A stretch of 64,000 nt of DNA, taken from Lasiodiplodia sp. COLG20 (lineage: Eukaryota; Ascomycota; Dothideomycetes; Botryosphaeriales; Botryosphaeriaceae). The DNA lies in the NCBI GenBank assembly GCA_009801085.1, contig VNWV01000008.1:682001-746000 (forward strand). The letters are read 5' to 3'. Below are positions 44,171 to 55,122 of this stretch, in pieces (positions within the stretch are counted from its first letter, which is position 1; each line of letters begins with the position of its first letter). Position numbers and translations under genes: made by a program. A model generated the notes under the pieces. It was not told the DNA's origin, ran no database searches, and saw only the letters and a program-made list of their open reading frames with translations.

Positions 44171-44284
44171 GACCCACTTCCCGAATACAAGCAATGGCTT
44201 AAGTTGGTGGTGCGATGGAGTTGGCGCTGCGCGTTCTTCGGATGCTTTTCTGGCGCGCTGACCCCGATTGGTGCTAGCTCCATC
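44171..44284. promoter_or_regulatory. AspRS upstream region
   Basis: A short stretch between the AspRS ATG and the ATG of the decayed plus-strand frame. It should hold the AspRS promoter. Confidence 0.4.
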
Positions 44285-44854
44285 ATGAGTCAGCCGAGAA
44301 CATCAAAAATTCCCGCGGCCTCGCGCTCTTCTTCTACTCTTCGTATCCTTCCAGTTTACAAAAAGTGAGCCCTCCTGCTTCCACCCGCCCGCGCCGCGCG
44401 CAGAATGCTGACCTGTATCGCGCAGATGATGAAAGCCTAGCGTGTACCCGATGAGCTGACTTCTCTCTCGCTTTCGAGCTCTCCCTTCACCGGGCTTAAG
44501 TGGTTCGATCGTGGGATTGGAGGCAGCATGATATCGGCGTTCGGCACACCCACCTTGTTACCATAACGGACGCTAAAAGGCATCTCTGAACCAAGTTCTG
44601 GAAGGATATCCCTTGGATCGCTGCGGTCGCACCGGTCCGAGGTCGAGACCCAAGAGGAGGAGGATTATGTACATACCAGCAATGAAGAATTTTTGGATGA
44701 AAATTGGTTCTCCTTCACCGACCACGAAGTATTTCACCATTCGCTAGTTGACCCTATGAAAGCCTTGTCGTTCTCCATACAACGGCTTTCCATCGCGCTA
44801 GCGAAGAGGAATTTACAAGTCGGCATCGTCAACAGGCCCATCTCTTCGTCATAG
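44285..44854 (+). pseudogene. Possible decayed protein-coding gene with several in-frame stops
   Basis: From an ATG at 44285 one frame reads like protein for about 190 codons: a Ser/Thr-rich start (MSQPRTSKIPAASRSSST), then PDELTSLSLSSSPFTGLKW, RGIGGSMISAFGTP and an acidic, aromatic segment EEEDYVHTSNEEFLDENWF. It is broken by TGA at 44366, TAG at 44438 and TAA at 44564, and closes at 44852. The TGA could be removed by a 39-base GTGAGC...CAG intron, which is in phase, but the other two stops have no intron solution that I see. No homologous family is recognised, and the case rests on composition and phase alone. Confidence 0.3.
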
Positions 44855-45940
44855 AGTCTGGACCGTAACAACGGTGTTACATGTCTGAGTATGACTTCAT
44901 TTCAATCATCTTAAGGTTCCTGCCGCTGATTGTCTAACTGGCGCACTGAGTGTAGCCTACCTGTACAACATATGGTAGCATTGAGGGACACACGTGAATC
45001 ATAACGACTTGCGCTTCACAGAGTAAGACATTCTCGTCATCCTTCCACCTCATGCCAGTCTACATGAAAGCCTCGAAGAGACAAAGTTCTGCCAATGTCC
45101 CACCAAACCCAGACTGGCTAGTCGCTGTGTGGTCGAGCATTGAGTCCAGCACTCTTAACCTCACTCCTTCCTCTATCCTCTCCTCCAGCCCAGGCACCGC
45201 GCACGCCAAGTCTCGCGTCATCGATCCTTCGCCGTCTAATGTGGCGTAGGCGGCAGTGGCGCATCTTCAACACCCTATTTCGAGGTCGCTTAGATTGAGG
45301 CTCGGCGGGTTGGCACGGACGTTACGGGCTTGTGGACCCCAACACCAACCCGACGCCGCATTCCGAGAACGCCCACCTCTTTGTATCACAGGCTGCCCAA
45401 GAAGACACACTCGAGATTCTGGTGGCAGAGCTACGTACCCCGAGTGAAGCTGGATTCTCTGGGCAGCGCCATTTCTCCTCTCATGGGAAGGTGACATCAA
45501 GTCTCGATTCAGGTCCTGCCACTGCATTTTCGAATTTTGCGAAATGAGGCGTTCGCTTGTACCGCCAGTTGGTTCTGCTATTGGGCATGGTTTACCGACG
45601 CCGTATCACGATGTTGGTGAAGGAACTCCTGCAAGTGTCGGCGGCGTAAAGTCTTGTTTTGAGGGAATAGACGATGGAGAACGTTGCACACAAATTTAGT
45701 CCTCCGTATCCTGCAAACGGCATTTCCCATGCCATCTCCAACCCTCTCAGTTTCTTATAGAAAGGGAGGGCTGGCTCCCCCTTCAGACATCATTCTAGCA
45801 CTCATCGTTCTGTTTTCTTAAGCCTCGTTATCCACTGTCCTTTCTGGTCAGGCTTGCAATTGGACAAGCCTCCTACTGTCATTACTTGCAATCCTTGTCT
45901 CTTGCTGGTCACAGAAGACAACCCAAAGCATTCATTGACA
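44855..45940. other. Intergenic region before the lysozyme-like gene
   Basis: No supportable gene. Short plus-strand fragments near 45,050-45,300 (for example RRQWRIFNTLFRG) may continue the decayed locus to the left. The right end holds the promoter of the secreted lysozyme-like gene. Confidence 0.35.
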
Positions 45941-46807
45941 ATGGTGAACTCCCGTCTCCTTGCTCTGCTGGCTGTGCCAGCTGCCTTAGCACTCCCCGTC
46001 GCTCGTCCGGACGAGCATTCCCTCGCAAAATGCGATATCTACTTCGAGAAACCCGTCGTTACCAACCCCGAAGAACTCAAATCGTACCAACCCACCCAAA
46101 ACGACGGCGGCAGCACCACCACCACCTCCTCCTACTCCTCCTTCCCAAACACCACCACCACCCCCCTCCCCGCCAGCGGCAGCAGCACCACCGGCACCTC
46201 AACCTACCAATGCTTCTCAAACGGCAACTACCCAGCGCAAAGCACCTGGCCCTCCTTCGCCTCCCTCTGGACCCTCCACGCCAGCGCCATCACGACCGCA
46301 AACAGCGCCGTGAGCGCCATCGACACCGGTAGCGTCTCGGGCGGCGGCGGCAGCAGCACGACGCAAATCCTGCACGACAAGATCCTCCTCGTCGCATCCG
46401 ACACCAGCGTCGACGCGCGCCTCATCCTCGCAACCATCCTGCAAGAATCCGGCGGCGCGCTGGCGGCGCCGTGCACGGGGACGGGCAACTGCGGGCTGAT
46501 GCAGGGCCCGCCGGGAAGCGCGTCGTACGACGGCAGCAGCGGCGACGCGGCGGCGTCGATCGAGCAGATGATCCGCGACGGCGTGCAGGGCACGCCAGGG
46601 ACGTGGCCGAGCGGCGGCCCGGGGTTGGAGTACTGGTTGGATGTGTACGGCGGCGAGCCGTGGAAGGCGCTGCGGGCGTACAATACCGGGTCGGTGCCGG
46701 ATGGGAGCGATCTGAGCGTCACGAATGGGGTGGGCACGGAGAGTTATGTGGTGGATGTGGCGAATAGGCTTGTGGGGTGGGATGGCGTGCAGAGGGGCAG
46801 TTGTTGA
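45941..46807 (+). CDS. Secreted lysozyme-like (transglycosylase-fold) protein
   Basis: An intronless gene of 288 residues with a signal peptide (MVNSRLLALLAVPAALALP, cleaved near ALP/VA). A Thr/Ser-rich stretch (about 55-90, STTTTSSYSSFPNTTTT style) is probably O-glycosylated. The C-terminal 160 residues resemble the lysozyme-like superfamily: LILATILQESGG supplies a candidate catalytic glutamate, followed by GNCGLMQG and, near the end, ALRAYNTGSV. Six or more cysteines could form disulfides. The family may cleave peptidoglycan-like polymers or be a wall-associated effector, and activity is not proven by sequence. The start is the ATG directly ahead of the signal peptide; an upstream extension begins at a TTG and is unlikely. 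Confidence 0.8.
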   Translation: MVNSRLLALLAVPAALALPVARPDEHSLAKCDIYFEKPVVTNPEELKSYQPTQNDGGSTTTTSSYSSFPNTTTTPLPASGSSTTGTSTYQCFSNGNYPAQSTWPSFASLWTLHASAITTANSAVSAIDTGSVSGGGGSSTTQILHDKILLVASDTSVDARLILATILQESGGALAAPCTGTGNCGLMQGPPGSASYDGSSGDAAASIEQMIRDGVQGTPGTWPSGGPGLEYWLDVYGGEPWKALRAYNTGSVPDGSDLSVTNGVGTESYVVDVANRLVGWDGVQRGSC

Positions 46808-47281
46808 TTTGGGATGGGTGGTGGTGGTGGCGGTGGTGATTGGGCGCAAATGGTGGTTTTTTTGCTTCTTTCTGTCCTTTCCTGGCATGGCGTCTTTGGC
46901 TTGGTTTCGGTGCTGTGGCCTGGAGCTGCGGCGTTTTGTACTTTCCCTGGGTTCCCTATGTAGCACATTCGTATCCCGGCGGCTGGAGTCATGTGGTTTC
47001 GTATGTGGAATGAAACCTCTTTTATCGATGACAGTTCTGAAGACAAGTGAACCTCAAACAGATTTCCATCAGATTTCTTGGAGGTGAAGAGTTTGATACT
47101 TGCTGTTCGCAAGTCAGTAGGCCCAGGCGCGGCTACTTCATAAAACCGTGGGAAATTCTTAAATATAACATCTATTCCGACTTTTTGCTCGCTATCCTTT
47201 TTTCAAACATCAACGCTCACAGCATCAGCGCTCTTCAAATGCAGCAATGACAAATTCCAAGCATTGAACCAAGCGGTCGGC
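46808..47281. other. Convergent intergenic region
   Basis: The 3' flanks of the convergent lysozyme-like and SWP1 genes. G/T-rich just after the lysozyme-like stop. No gene. Confidence 0.45.
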
Positions 47282-48265
47282 TTATCTCTGGCCAGCAAGT
47301 CTCCGCTCCTGGACCTCAGACAGGGCGCGGCTGCCACTGATGTAGGCCACAAGGCCAACAGCGGCGGCGGCCGGAAGAGTCTGGAAAAGATTCCAGGCGG
47401 TGTAGTAAAGGAAAAAGATGCCCTCAAGAGCGATGATGGAGCCGAAGAACAGACCATGCGAGACCGGGGCGGCGCCAAAGGCCTTGGGAGCGTGGGAGAT
47501 GTTGGCGCCCAGAACGGCCCAGGCGCCGAAGAGCACGGGGAGGGCGGCGACGACGGCGGCAGTGAAGACGAGGGTAATGACCTTAGGCGGGTTGCTCGGG
47601 TCGGGCTTGAAGATGTGGTGAATCTCGGCCTTCTTGCCGTAGCGCACCGGCGGTTCGGGAATCGCCAGCGGCGTGTTCGGGTCGCGCTGAACGTCGAGGT
47701 CGAAGACGGCGGACTTGTAGGGGGTAGAGGAGCCGAAGGAAGCGATAACGAGATAGGCCTTGACCGGGGAGGTGGTGGTGAGGAATTGGACCGGGAGATC
47801 CTTTTGCGTCTGGTGGGAAGGTGTTAACGTTCTGGTGAATGCATTGCAGGTTGGCGGATGGCGCGTACCAGCTCGACCTTGCCCTTGCCATTGTCCTTGA
47901 CGCTCAGAGCGAACGAGTCCTCCAAACCGGTGGTGGGCTCGGTAAGGGTCAGGAATGCCTGGTGCGGGCGCTGGGCCTTCTTGCCATCGAGGGTAGTGAG
48001 GACGAGCTTCAGCGTGTCCGACGGGCCCAACTCGACGGGCTTTTCGAGCGGAGACTTGGGACCGAACCTATAGAAGGCTGAATTAGCATCCGGCATGAGC
48101 CAATGGCTGGAAATCAGGTGAGCTGTACTTCTCCTTCAGGCCGCTGCCGACGCCTGAGCCCTTGGAGGTGACGGTCAGCGTGGCCTCGTCGAAGCCCCAG
48201 GACGAGGCAGCGGAGACGGCGCTAGCTCCGACGAGCAGCAGCGATGACAGGAACGAGAAACGCAT
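47282..48265 (-). CDS. SWP1: Oligosaccharyltransferase subunit Swp1 / ribophorin II
   Basis: Exons 48265-48129, 48067-47869 and 47809-47282 give 287 residues. A signal peptide (MRFSFLSSLLLVGASAVSAA) leads to a lumenal domain with LGPSDTLKLVLTTLDGKK, PHQAFLTLTEPTTGLEDS and TSPVKAYLVIASFGSS. Three membrane helices close the protein (VITLVFTAAVVAALPVLFG, GLFFGSIIALEGIFFLYY and LPAAAAVGLVAYISGS). The PVRYGKKAEIHHIFKPDP segment ahead of the first helix is typical of the family. It is a non-catalytic subunit of the ER complex that transfers N-glycans to nascent proteins. The length is normal for the fungal protein. Confidence 0.94.
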
Positions 48266-48727
48266 GGTCGGACTTCTGCGTGGGCGATGCTGGGCGGAGA
48301 GGAGCGTCGTGGTGTTGCTTCGCTGGAGCTTTGGCTTAATGCAACGTACTCGTAAGCTGCCTCGAGCACGGGCCACAAGGAACCCATGCGTCAGCCCGCA
48401 GCCTCTCCACCGACTCTCCTGCATCCACCCGCAATCGCAATCAACACAGACTTTGTGTTACTTCGGTCGAGGGCGCACAGAATCGAGCCAGCTTTCGCAA
48501 ACTTCACGGTGCCAGCATTTTCCGCCCAATCCGGAATCTACATCATCCACAAGAATTTTGAATTAGTATTGTCTCGTCATGAAATTCGTGATATTTTATT
48601 TCTCAGTCCTATCCGTCCAATTGATTCTTGTTCAGATCCCTTGACGGAGAATATCGCCTGCTCATTCTCCCGGATGGCTTCCGTGCAATTCACACCTCAA
48701 AGCCTCGTTTTAGCTATATTGCGGTCT
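48266..48727. other. Intergenic, SWP1 promoter and dioxygenase 3' flank
   Basis: Contains the presumed SWP1 promoter, GC-rich near 48,300-48,430. The remainder is AT-rich and featureless. No gene. Confidence 0.4.
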
Positions 48728-50105
48728 CTAGTTGTGGATCTTCGCATGCAGCCCTGGGATGATCTCCAAGTCCTTCTTCGTGTACTCATACTTTCCGTCC
48801 TCGCTAATCTTTGGCGCTTGGGTCCTGCGCTGCTGCTGAGTCTGCCTGACCTTCACCCACTCCTCCATCGTCAGATGCTGTCCAAGCTTGGTAAACTCAT
48901 TCTCCTCCAGGCCCAGGCGCTTCAGAAGCGGGCTGTTCTTGATCGGGTCCAGCACGACGTGGTTGTTCGGCCTAAACAGATTCTTGTCAGCTCCACGTGC
49001 TTCTCCGGCAAGCCTGGATCTACTCAGGAGGGGTCTTACCGCGCGAAGTACAACACACCCAACCTGTCGACGTGCGCCTGGTCGTCCGGCGGCGCGTGCA
49101 CGCGGTGAATGCTGCTCTTCAGGTAGCCACCGGTGATGGCGCTGAGGGCGTCGCAGATGTTGATGGTGATAGTCGCGTCCTGCGGCTTGACCCACTTCCA
49201 CTGGCCTTGGTTGTTGAGGATCTGCAGCGCCGCAACCGGCTGCCGGAACAGCAGCGTCACGCTGCCCAGGTCAGTGTGGCCGGGGGCGAAGAGACTGCCG
49301 ATGCGCTTGTTCTCCTCGGGCGTGCGCGCTTTGTAGTGCATGTACCGCAGGTGGTCCTCGCCCCTGTCGTCGTACACGTGCTCGCGCACCAGTTGCTCCT
49401 CGTCAGGCAGCTCTAGGATGATGGCAAAGAGCCTCAGAAGCTTCTTGACGACGAACTCGTGACATTTCTGTATGAAGGACAAGGTTAGATTTGCGGAAGA
49501 GTTGGAGGTACGAGAAGGAGCAAGGAAGAGCTAACCCGGCTGAAGTCCTCGATCTCGTCGATGTGGTCTGACAAAACCGGCGGGTGCTGGCGCTTGTGGA
49601 AACCGTCGAACTTGGGAATGTTGTACACCTGGATGTTGTCCTTGATGCTACCGTCTTCCGTGAGACTGATCCTCGATTAGCCCATGCGATTCCTGGGGGA
49701 AACGATTAAGAAGCTCTTACTTCCGCAGACCAGCAGGCCTATATCCGTTGTACTCTCCGCTCTCGAGATCTTTGATGTTGTGGTACTTCAACTTCTCCTC
49801 CAACGGCAGGTCGTAGAATTCACGGCCCAGCGCGAATTGTCTGTCGACCTCCTCTTGGCTGATGCCAAAGTTCTTCACATAGAAGAATCCAACATGCTGC
49901 GCCGCATAGGTGAGCTGCTCTGCAAGCTTCTCTTTGCCGCCCGGCTTGTCGAACTGGCTCAGATCAAGCGTGACTAGCTCAGCCCAATCGACTATATAGC
50001 TCCCCTCGTCAGTAATCGAAAGAAGCGACAGTTGAGACGTAGGCACTAACGATCAGCCTTGGTCACCGGGACCTGCTCGTACGGCGAAATGACCTTGCCA
50101 GGCAT
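48728..50105 (-). CDS. 2-oxoglutarate/Fe(II)-dependent dioxygenase (isopenicillin N synthase-like)
   Basis: Exons 50105-50051, 49991-49721, 49665-49536, 49467-49040 and 48971-48728 give 375 residues. The N-terminal DIOX_N part includes VGFFYVKNFGIS and REFYDLP. The catalytic jelly roll contains the iron ligands H and D in APGHTDLGSVTLLFR and the distal histidine in KSSIHRVHAPP, followed by the RLGVLYFARP segment that binds 2-oxoglutarate in relatives. The family hydroxylates, desaturates or closes rings in small molecules. The substrate is not predictable, and no biosynthetic cluster surrounds it. The acceptor of exon 3 could be seven bases upstream (GAG) with two extra residues. Cytosolic. 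Confidence 0.9.
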
Positions 50106-51375
50106 TATTGCTTTGGTTTTTCCAGAAAGCGTAAGATTTGTAGAATTGAAAGTTGATGTCGGTGCTTCCCCGCCTTGACAGAGCTAATGCATGACAGTAT
50201 ATGTACCCCCTCCCACTTCCTCCCCGTCTGGTCGCCGACCATTCAACACCTACCCCTCCAATATCCGCTTTCAAATCCGCCCGGTATGATATCACCGGTG
50301 TCGGCAATCACACCATAGATAATCTCCATCCAATCCGCTCACAGCCTGTCTATCGGCCCCGGCGAAAGTGGAGCCCGAGATTGGGGAAACAGTGAGGGGC
50401 GGCAAAGTGCTAATCCTTCCCGAGCTGCTCTGCATGAAGAGTTGCCGAAGATTAGCAGAATTCAAAGGTAAGACAGATGCGAAGGAATGGTGATTGGACG
50501 GCGTGGTTGGACAGACGCATTATTTGGTGTGGTGAAGCACGCAATGCGGGGAAGCTCTTACAACATCGGCGCTGCCGCCGTTACCCATCGTTCGCTATCT
50601 CCGACGCTTCGTAAAGAATTATCCATTTGTGAAAATCATTTTAGAAATGCTAAGTGGAATCGCAGCTTTGCCCTTGGGGCCGCGGGTTATAATATCAAAT
50701 CGTTCAATGGCTAACGTAGCTTGGCCGATAGGAGCCCCGCAGTTCTTTTACCAGTGTCCAGAACTATGTTGTAGAGAAGCCTGACTACTTTGTATTTTCC
50801 TCGTTCTAATGGAAAGAGCGACCTGATATCAAGGTTCAACTACTTGGTCAAGCACTGAGAATATCAGAGACAAAAAATGCAAAGACACCAAATAGCTGCA
50901 TAACATACTGCGGCTTGCTTTACCCTGGTGTACAGCAATGCGGCAACTTTCTCCTGATACTATGAAGCGAAACGTTCCAGTTAGTAGCTTTGTCATCATA
51001 ACAATGGTAGGATGCTGGATGCCACATGCGAAGCCTAGTCCAAACAAGCTTCCTTCCCGAAGCTATGACCATCGTAAGCACGGCTACAGGTGGGAAAGTG
51101 CCGGCATGGCGTTGATCAAGCACGCAAGCCATGTGCTTGAGCGGGAATGGAACTGACGCAACGCGGCTCGTGCAAGTCGCACGAACTTCCTTGCACTTTT
51201 ATCTTCTTCCTGTCCCTGCTCCCGATACTTCGTTCTGGAACCGTTATCTACTCCGTTGGTGCTCATTTTCTGCCAATCTGGCGTCGTTTTATATCACCAG
51301 GAAGTATAAAGCGTCTATCAGGCAATCTGACTTCGTCTGCTTCGAAGTGAAAGTACGAAGCATCTGTCCGGCACG
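50106..51375. promoter_or_regulatory. Divergent intergenic region (dioxygenase and MFS permease)
   Basis: The 1.3 kb between two divergent metabolic genes. A CT-rich tract lies at 50,200-50,230 and a TATA-like TTTTATATC near 51,285, about 90 bases before the permease ATG. No ORF with a domain is present. Confidence 0.4.
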
Positions 51376-53445
51376 ATGACCGACCCAAAGCGTGGCCGCG
51401 TCTATGAGACACAGACAGAAATGGAGATCGAGAAAGGCCAACCGAGAACGTTATGGGGTGTAATAAAGGAAGTTTTCAATTGGTATCCATCTCACTACCC
51501 TGCTGAAGAGCGAAAGTAAGTGCTGGATGGCTCAGATTGTACTACAAGATGCTTACCGATCAGACTTTTGTTCAAACTTGACCTCTCCATCCTCATTTTT
51601 GCATGCCTGTGCTGTAAGTCCCACCCCTATCCCATTCTCCTCATAGATCTCCCACATTTTGACCTTCCTCCAAGTTTTCACAAAATACCTCGACCAATCA
51701 AACATCAGCAATGCCTACACCTCAGGAATGAAAGAGGATCTAGGGCTCTACGGTAATGAGCTCAACTACTTCAACGTGATGTACTTCACGGCCTACGTAA
51801 TTGCTCAAATACCTATGCTCTTGCTCATATCCCGCCCCACGCTGTATGCGCTCTGAGTCTGTCCCCTTCTGAGCAGAAGATACTAAAACACGCAGCGCCC
51901 GATACATGCTTCCTACCTTGGAAATTGCCTGGGGCATCCTCACGTTCGCGCAAAGCCGCGTCACCAGCGCACGACAGCTGTACGCGCTTCGCTTCTTCGT
52001 GGGGCTGTTCGAAGCCCCCGTGTTCGCCGGAACGCATTTCATCCTCGGAAGCTGGTACCGCAAGCAGGAGCTGTTCAAGCGGGCTGGAACCTGGTTTATT
52101 TGTAACTCGCTCGGCACCATGGTCAGCGGTTACCTTCAAGCTGCGGCATACACGAACCTCTCCGGTGTCGCCGGTCTGTCAGGGTGGCGGTAAGATTCAT
52201 CCCATCTCTACCACTCTTTCATCAAGCTGATGTTGTCAAAGCTGGCTCTTTATCATAGGTACCAATTTCTCCCTTCACAAAGAACGCAATAAATCACCAG
52301 CAATGTATTTCTGACCTTCAACAGACGGCATCTTTACCATTCCTGTCGCTCTTGCCGGCTACATCATCTTCCCCGGCATTCCCGAGTCGCCCAAGCCCAT
52401 CTTCCTGACCCATAATGACATCACCCTCGCCAAGGAGCGGATGGCTGAAGAGAAAGTCCGGCCGCCGAGCAAGCTTACCCTCGACGTCTTCAAACGCAGC
52501 CTAAGCCGATGGCACATCTACATCTTCGTGTTCTGTTATATGTGCGTACTCATTCCCTTGGACCCCCCCAACGAACCCACCCCCAAAATAAAGGAAAGCA
52601 AAAGAAAAGTCAGGGAGCCAGAAAGAGCAATTCATTCAAAATTCCGCTGACCGTTGTCTCGTCCAATCAGCTGCATGATCATCTCTTACTACCCCGTCAG
52701 CTACATGAACTTGTGGCTCAAGGCCGAAAACTTTTCCGTCCCCCAAATCAATAAACTTCCGACCGCTCTGAATGCCATCACTATCCTCTCGTCCTGGCTG
52801 GGCACCACCCTCGCAACCATCTATCCGAGTTGGGTCATCTACTCGATTGCGATGGCGGCATGCGTCTTCTCGAGCATTTGTATGACCGTGTGGAATATTC
52901 CCACCGCGTTAAAGTAAGCCCAAACTCCTCGATGTGTGTGATGTGTGGCGCCAATGGTGGAAGGGCCGTGAGCGGCGATGATGTGGATGACAGAGGAATG
53001 GTGTGAATAAGTGAATGTATGGTGTGCTAATGTGATATGTAGGTTTGTCGCCTGGTACGCGTTCGGTCTGGCTGGTTGTTCGAGCCCGATATTGTACTCG
53101 ACTGTGAATACGGTGCTGAAGGATGATGCGGAGGAGCGAGCGCTCACGGTGGTAAGCCTCTGAATGGTCTGGAGATTTGATACGCATTAGCTGACTTATT
53201 CGGGTCCTTACCAGGGCGCTATGATGTCGTTTGGCTACAGCTTCAACATATGGGTCCCTCTCCTGCTCTTTCCCACAGCGGGAGACTGGGGAGCACCACA
53301 GTGGAAAGCGGGCTGGCCAAGTAGTATCGCGTTTTTCACTTTGTTGTGGTTGGGGTTTCTTACCGCTATTTGGTTGTATAGGCGAGAGGGACGAGAGGGG
53401 CGAGAGGAGCGAGAGGAGCGAGAAGATGCTGAAGGTTCTACGTAA
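51376..53445 (+). CDS. MFS permease, anion:cation symporter (Dal5/Fen2/Liz1-like) family
   Basis: Nine exons: 51376-51515, 51564-51613, 51675-51843, 51896-52189, 52242-52258, 52325-52541, 52671-52913, 53043-53151 and 53215-53445, giving 489 residues. The fifth exon is only 17 bases; it restores the conserved LSGWRWLFIIDGIFT segment. Twelve helices are expected. ACS hallmarks seen are [45 protein letters not shown] and [20 protein letters not shown]. The family carries carboxylates such as allantoate, pantothenate or nicotinate across the plasma membrane. The last 25 residues are an Arg/Glu/Gly tail encoded by GAGCGAGAG-like repeats. Some boundaries (exons 2-4) are read from sequence only. Confidence 0.88.
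53383..53423 (+). repeat. Purine-rich short tandem repeat coding the permease C-terminus
   Basis: Imperfect repeats of GAGAGGNGC type inside the last MFS exon, encoding alternating Arg, Glu and Gly. Length polymorphism between strains would be expected. Confidence 0.8.
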
Positions 53446-53530
53446 CTTAGACCTATTCCCAAGAGGAGCTATTCTCAAGGGTAGACACTTACCAAGGAGG
53501 ACCCATTCCCAATTCTTCATGAAGTCGAGC

Positions 53531-53719
53531 CTACTCTGCATTTACATGATTCTCCTCTTCGCTCTTCTCCACATATATCTCCTCTTCCTCCACCTCCTTC
53601 TCCACCTCTACATGGCCGTGCTCTAGCAGGCTCCGCTTCTCCTCCCACTGGGCTGTCTCCTCCTGGAACATCTCATTTATTAGCTCCCATCTCCTCTGCT
53701 CCCGCTTGGAGATCGTTCC
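53531..53719 (-). pseudogene. Coding-like coiled-coil fragment, no start
   Basis: A 62-codon minus-strand frame without a start codon at its head. It reads as a charged helical protein (KREQRRWELINEMFQEETAQ, then RSLLEHGHVEVEKEVEEEE) and ends at a TAG. The composition is coiled-coil-like. It could be a remnant exon of a transposon or lost gene, or an accident of the purine-rich repeat next to it. No family is recognised. Confidence 0.25.
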
Positions 53720-53919
53720 CTAGAAGTTCTCTTGAGGAGTCTACACTCTGATGGGCCCATTTCGTAGACGGTAAGCCTCCGGAAGGAGTTTAACTACAGG
53801 ATGCTCAAGCCGAAGCCAAGCGCGCGCGACTGGGCATCTGCCCATCCGCCGAACAAAACCGCCAAATCGGCCGATGGACTCAAGAACGCTGCGGGAGATA
53901 TGGTGCTTGCGGTGCGGGC

Positions 53920-53957
53920 GGTGGGTGTGGTGGGTGTGGTGGGTGTGGTGGGGTGGG
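53920..53957 (+). repeat. GGTGGGTGT minisatellite, G-quadruplex candidate
   Basis: Tandem 9-base GGTGGGTGT units with at least five runs of three or more G on the plus strand within 38 bases. Confidence 0.85.
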
Positions 53958-55122
53958 CGATTGTTGAGATTTTCACACCAGCACACGCACGCTGATGCGC
54001 CAGACTGGGTCGTGAATCTGAGGAGGTGAACGGGTGATGTATTGAGCTACCCGAGATAAAGCACTAAGATACCCCCTTGACGATCGTGCCTGCCAACAAC
54101 GCCTTCGGGGGTAATTAGCCGCTTATCAGGGCGCCGCTTTCCCTTTCCATATTTCCATGCAGCATTACACATATCTGTAGCAGAGATTAAAGTGGTAACC
54201 AAGGTAGCCTGCATGTACTGAATTACAACAACTTGGAAGATCTGAAGCTCTTATTTGAACGCATTTGCAAAATAAAAAATCCAACATTTGCGTCCGGATA
54301 GCCGCTGCAATACGCTTCCGTAGACTAAGTATTTTTATCGCTTCGAATAAGTGCTTCAATGCAAGGAAAGTGGCAAGCGCCGCTCTTGCCAAGTTGCCGC
54401 ACACAACGACCCGCCATCCTCCCGTCTCATCACTTCGGTCAAAAAGCACCCACAGAACGGAATAATGACTATAAGTAGCATAGCTATCCTTTAATTTTGT
54501 TGCTAATCAGTAAGTAATTTTAGTGTTTCCTAAAATGTATGTCTACTGTTGGTAATTGTGAAGTGTTTTTCAGCATATAAGAATGCTACAAGCAACGCCG
54601 CTTCATAGCAGTGGTAGACTGGTGGACTCGGAAACAGTTCTATAGCTCTCTGGAAGCATTATAGCATCTTATACATATTCAGAGAGTGGTTCAAAAGTCG
54701 TATTCGTGACGTGTGCCTGTTTTCTCTGGCCTCGCTGGAGCACAGTGGCAGGTGAAAAGTGATTTGAGCATGGAAAGTACCAGCAGACATTCACCTAGGC
54801 AACATGGCCTCACCTGCGCATCAGGAACCCAAGGCGCATATGAGGAAGGCGCGTCAGGCCCGTGCCCTGTCCTCTGTCCATATCATTGTCGCCCTCTTCC
54901 AATCAGCGACAACACCCACAACCTCCACCGTCGCACCGCCGCCGCTCCGCCGTCGCTACAAGCTTGCGACCACCACCAAAGCCACCATAGAGCGCGCAAG
55001 CGCAACAGCTCCGCCCTCTATTCCTCTCCGTAAGCTCACCTCTCGTCGCCGCCCAAATACGAGGCGACAGCTACCACCAGAACAGCCATACTGATGCTCA
55101 GAAGATCCACCTCACCATCACC

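Larger units (their letters stand above)
53446..55122. other. Long intergenic region with relic-like sequence and repeats
   Basis: No intact gene. It holds a minus-strand coding-like fragment (53531-53719), a G-rich minisatellite (53920-53957), an AT-rich stretch (54,080-54,700) and the leader of the second RNase H-like gene. Confidence 0.4.

Noticed and set aside
46217..46966. 249-codon minus-strand frame over the lysozyme-like gene
   Set aside because: Antisense shadow with Arg/Ala-rich translation.
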